From positions 8,995,256-9,059,255 of the forward strand of contig OZ038436.1 in NCBI GenBank assembly GCA_964036275.1: a stretch of DNA of 64,000 bases. The letters are read 5' to 3'. Below are positions 61,530 through 64,000 of this stretch, piece by piece. The DNA comes from Litoditis marina (lineage: Eukaryota; Nematoda; Chromadorea; Rhabditida; Rhabditidae). Each line of letters starts with the position of its first letter. The stretch's first letter is position 1. Under the pieces are notes generated by a model. It ran no database searches, was not told the origin of the DNA, and saw only the letters and a program-made list of their open reading frames with translations. The translations under genes and the position numbers were made by a program.

Positions 61530-62990
61530 TTCTGCTGCGTATTCTATAAGGAAAACGGGAAAAGATTTTCAGCTTACCGTTTTTCCCGGTAACCTGACCG
61601 GGTTTTGGTTACTATTCCACCTCAATGGTTAGAGTTTTGAAAAAGTAACCATATCGTTTTGAGGAAGTAGGTTCGAGTTTTGAGGAAGAAACCCGAAGTC
61701 GAAATACTGTTACAATAACTAACTGGAGAGAACATAACCATTTTTACATACCTTTCGTGTAAGCTTCTGCGCACCACTGGTATTTTCCACGCCGCCCTTA
61801 TAAATATGTCGTTTAACATACGACTGCGTTTAACTAACAACACATTGGGATCGTCCCAAAAACGGATAAAGATACTGCGAGATTTTTCTGTGCAATTTCG
61901 AGACAAACGGAGCTGGAAAAATTAAGGCCGGCAATAAAACATTACAATAGGAACCAGTTGGCCTATAATATTGATTTTCACATGGTTAAATTTAGTTTTT
62001 CTATGAAATAAAAACTCTAAATGGTCTCAAAAGCAACCATAGTAAGAGTTGTATACGTTGCACAACTTGAGCTAAATTGAAGTAGATCAACTCATAACAA
62101 TGTTATACTTTCGTTATTTTCAAATTCTTAAATTCAATAGTTCTTGCTAATTGTTTTGAATCCTAAATGTGCTATTGCTCATTGCGAATAGCTACTTGAT
62201 TTTTTATTTAGGCGATTGTATACTTCATACGACTGTCGACCCGCAGCACGTCACTGCTGTATAGAAACCGTACAAGTTTGATGAATTGATGCACGATTCT
62301 ACCCCATCCTTATAAATATGTCGTACAACATACGACTGCGTTAAACTCAAAAGACATTGTGGTCGTCACGAAAATGAATTATGTTAACGTTGAGTTCATG
62401 GAGTTCGCTGTTTTCGAAATAAACAGTTCGATATCGTTGATTGCTCGGTGAAAACTCCGGAATGGCGGCGTGCCCTAAAAAGGCTTGCTCACTGTACGTC
62501 ATTATAATCCAAAGATTCACACTAACGTAGTGTGGCATGAATGTTTATACTGAGAAACATTTTTGCAGCTTGGCACACTATTTGATCAGTATCTATCTTC
62601 ATTATAGCTTTTTTAACGCCGCCTTTATGAATAGATCGTACAACATACGACCGCGTTTAACTAAAATTACATTGCGATCGTCTCAAAAATGGATAAAGAT
62701 ACTGCGAGACTAAGTTTTCTGTGCAATTTCGAAACAAGCGGAGATGGATAAAATAAATGCCGACAATAAAATATTACAACGAAACCAGTTGGCTAATTTT
62801 TATATTTTTTTATAAAATAAACTATAAATTGTCGAAGTTATCTCAAAAGCAACCATAGTAAGAGTTGTATACGTTGCACAACTTGAGTTAGATTCAAGTA
62901 GATCAACTTATAACACATTTATACTTCCGTGATAGGTATATTTTTGAAATTCAATGTTTCGTGCTACTTTCTTATGTTGTACTCTTGCGA
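61530..62990. repeat. Diverged tandem duplication with coding-like remnants
   Basis: About 61,780-62,200 is repeated at about 62,600-62,990 (shared ACAACATACGACTGCG-type and GCAACCATAGTAAGAGTTG segments, period about 820 bp), with a partial third copy at 62,300. On the minus strand one copy has an open frame of 95 codons (61,906-61,622). Its repeats have frameshifts and stops, so no intact gene is supported. Confidence 0.6.
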
Positions 62991-63012
62991 TCATGATTTA
63001 CCCGAGCTGAGG

Positions 63013-63461
63013 TCACCGACCGAACTACAATTCAACGCAATGCCGATGCTGCAAGCCCTCAAATGGACATTGCGTTAGTTGAAGATATTAGACAACTCGA
63101 ATAATTTTCTCCTTCTCTCCAATGTCCTCCTACTCATATCATTGATCGTCCATTTATTGACTGCCCTGATTTCTCTAAATTGGAACCGCCAGCACCTAAC
63201 CCTCCTCCACCTTCTGTTGATGCTGAATATTCGTTCGATTACTTCTATGAACACCATCATCCACCTTCATCTCCTTCCTATCAGATCAATGAAATAATTC
63301 GTCAATGTGAAACTGTACATTCTCATTGTCTCCGATACCGCTTATGTTCTGTTGAGAAGTTCTATGTTACAATTGTTCCATTCAAGTTCCGTGCCGCTTT
63401 CATTAGATTCTACTTGTATGATTACAGAATTGTGAACTGCCAACCGGTTTCAACTATATAG
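63013..63461 (+). pseudogene. Broken open frame of unknown identity
   Basis: One frame reads from EVTDRTT through MDIALVEDIRQLE, one TAA stop, then FSPSLQCPP, a Pro-rich stretch LEPPAPNPPPP, DAEYSFDYFYEHHHPP and on to a stop at 63,459-63,461. The composition is protein-like rather than random, and I recognise no domain. It could be a decayed gene or transposon fragment, or an exon whose stop is an assembly error. Confidence 0.35.
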
Positions 63462-63702
63462 AAACCTTACAACATACGAATGCGATAATATGAAATTATG
63501 GTTAAAAATGACAAAAATGTTAAACATTTCCACCAACAAAATATCCCGAAGATTACAATTGCACTCATACCTCGACTCGAAACTTTGTAATTCGAATTTA
63601 TCAACGATTGTAATAGTTTTCATTATATAAAATAGAAGTGTGTTGATTTTGCGCACTACTGATAACTTGGTTGAATAGTATACGATATTCCCTTCAAAAG
63701 GT

Positions 63703-63957
63703 TTATACGAAACTGTGACTACACGCAAAACAAAACGTGAAGGTCACTTTCATAGAATTCGCTGTTTTTACAGCAAACAGTTGGTTCTCGTTGATTCTCG
63801 AAAAACACTCGTGAATAAGCGCGTGGTAGAGATCAAACTTTAACAAAGGTCTAGTCACTCTCCACAATCTCGGTAGAGCTGTCTCAAAAAGGGCCCCAGT
63901 ATGATTCAATGTGAACTTCTGAGTGAAGTATAAGTCTTGTCGAACCGTTGTGGACAC
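63703..63957 (-). pseudogene. Coding-like fragment related to 62,347-62,538
   Basis: The minus-strand frame includes LPRLWRVTRPLLKFDLYHAL and FSRINENQLFAVKTANSMKV. The latter aligns loosely with FSPSNQRYRTVYFENSELH in the frame at 62,538-62,347, suggesting two decayed copies of one coding unit. No family recognised, and no start or splice structure is supported. Confidence 0.3.
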
Positions 63958-64000
63958 CGTACCATCGAGTTTATATGGGGCGAGGTTTGGCGAGCGGCCA

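Overview
The window is nuclear DNA of a nematode. The evidence is a complete cuticle collagen gene (N-terminal membrane anchor, RxKR processing site, Cys-flanked Gly-X-Y blocks, PRTPPGY tail), short introns with TTTCAG-type acceptors, and an acceptor-like TTTTCCAG abutting the collagen ATG, as expected for spliced-leader trans-splicing. The introns are more numerous and longer than in C. elegans collagens. I cannot name the species. A rhabditid (clade V) is plausible but unproven.

Layout. (1) 1-33,234: one giant 31-bp satellite in a single orientation. It is interrupted by a 200-base assembly gap (7,192-7,391) and by a 632-bp hAT-like non-autonomous element (19,402-20,033) with a clean 8-bp target duplication. 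Each 31-bp unit is three diverged ~10-bp subrepeats, and marker variants show higher-order repeat domains. (2) 33,235-50,078: about 17 kb with no convincing protein gene. It is built of foldback elements, MITEs, tRNA-like remnants, simple repeats and three diverged tandem super-units. At least 12 copies of a promoter-like module (GTTGCAC, a few bases, then a TATA-like stretch) occur here, with three related modules (GTTTCAC then TATAAG) around the collagen gene. The core resembles the nematode snRNA/21U-RNA upstream element, so this may be an undescribed cluster of small non-coding RNA genes. (3) 50,079-52,899 (+): a six-exon cuticle collagen of 316 aa with a poly(A) signal. (4) 53,823-61,529 (-): a 12-exon protein tyrosine phosphatase reconstructed exon by exon. 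All splice phases agree, giving 445 aa with intact [16 protein letters not shown] and Q-motif residues. It is convergent with the collagen gene. (5) 61,530-64,000: diverged tandem repeats and decayed coding fragments, with no intact gene recognised.

The two genes have no evident functional link: one encodes a secreted structural cuticle protein, the other a probable intracellular (possibly membrane-anchored) phosphatase. The most unusual observations are the array of promoter-like modules and the finding that three introns of the phosphatase gene contain degenerate repeats of their own exon-intron junction, two of them with poly-G tracts.
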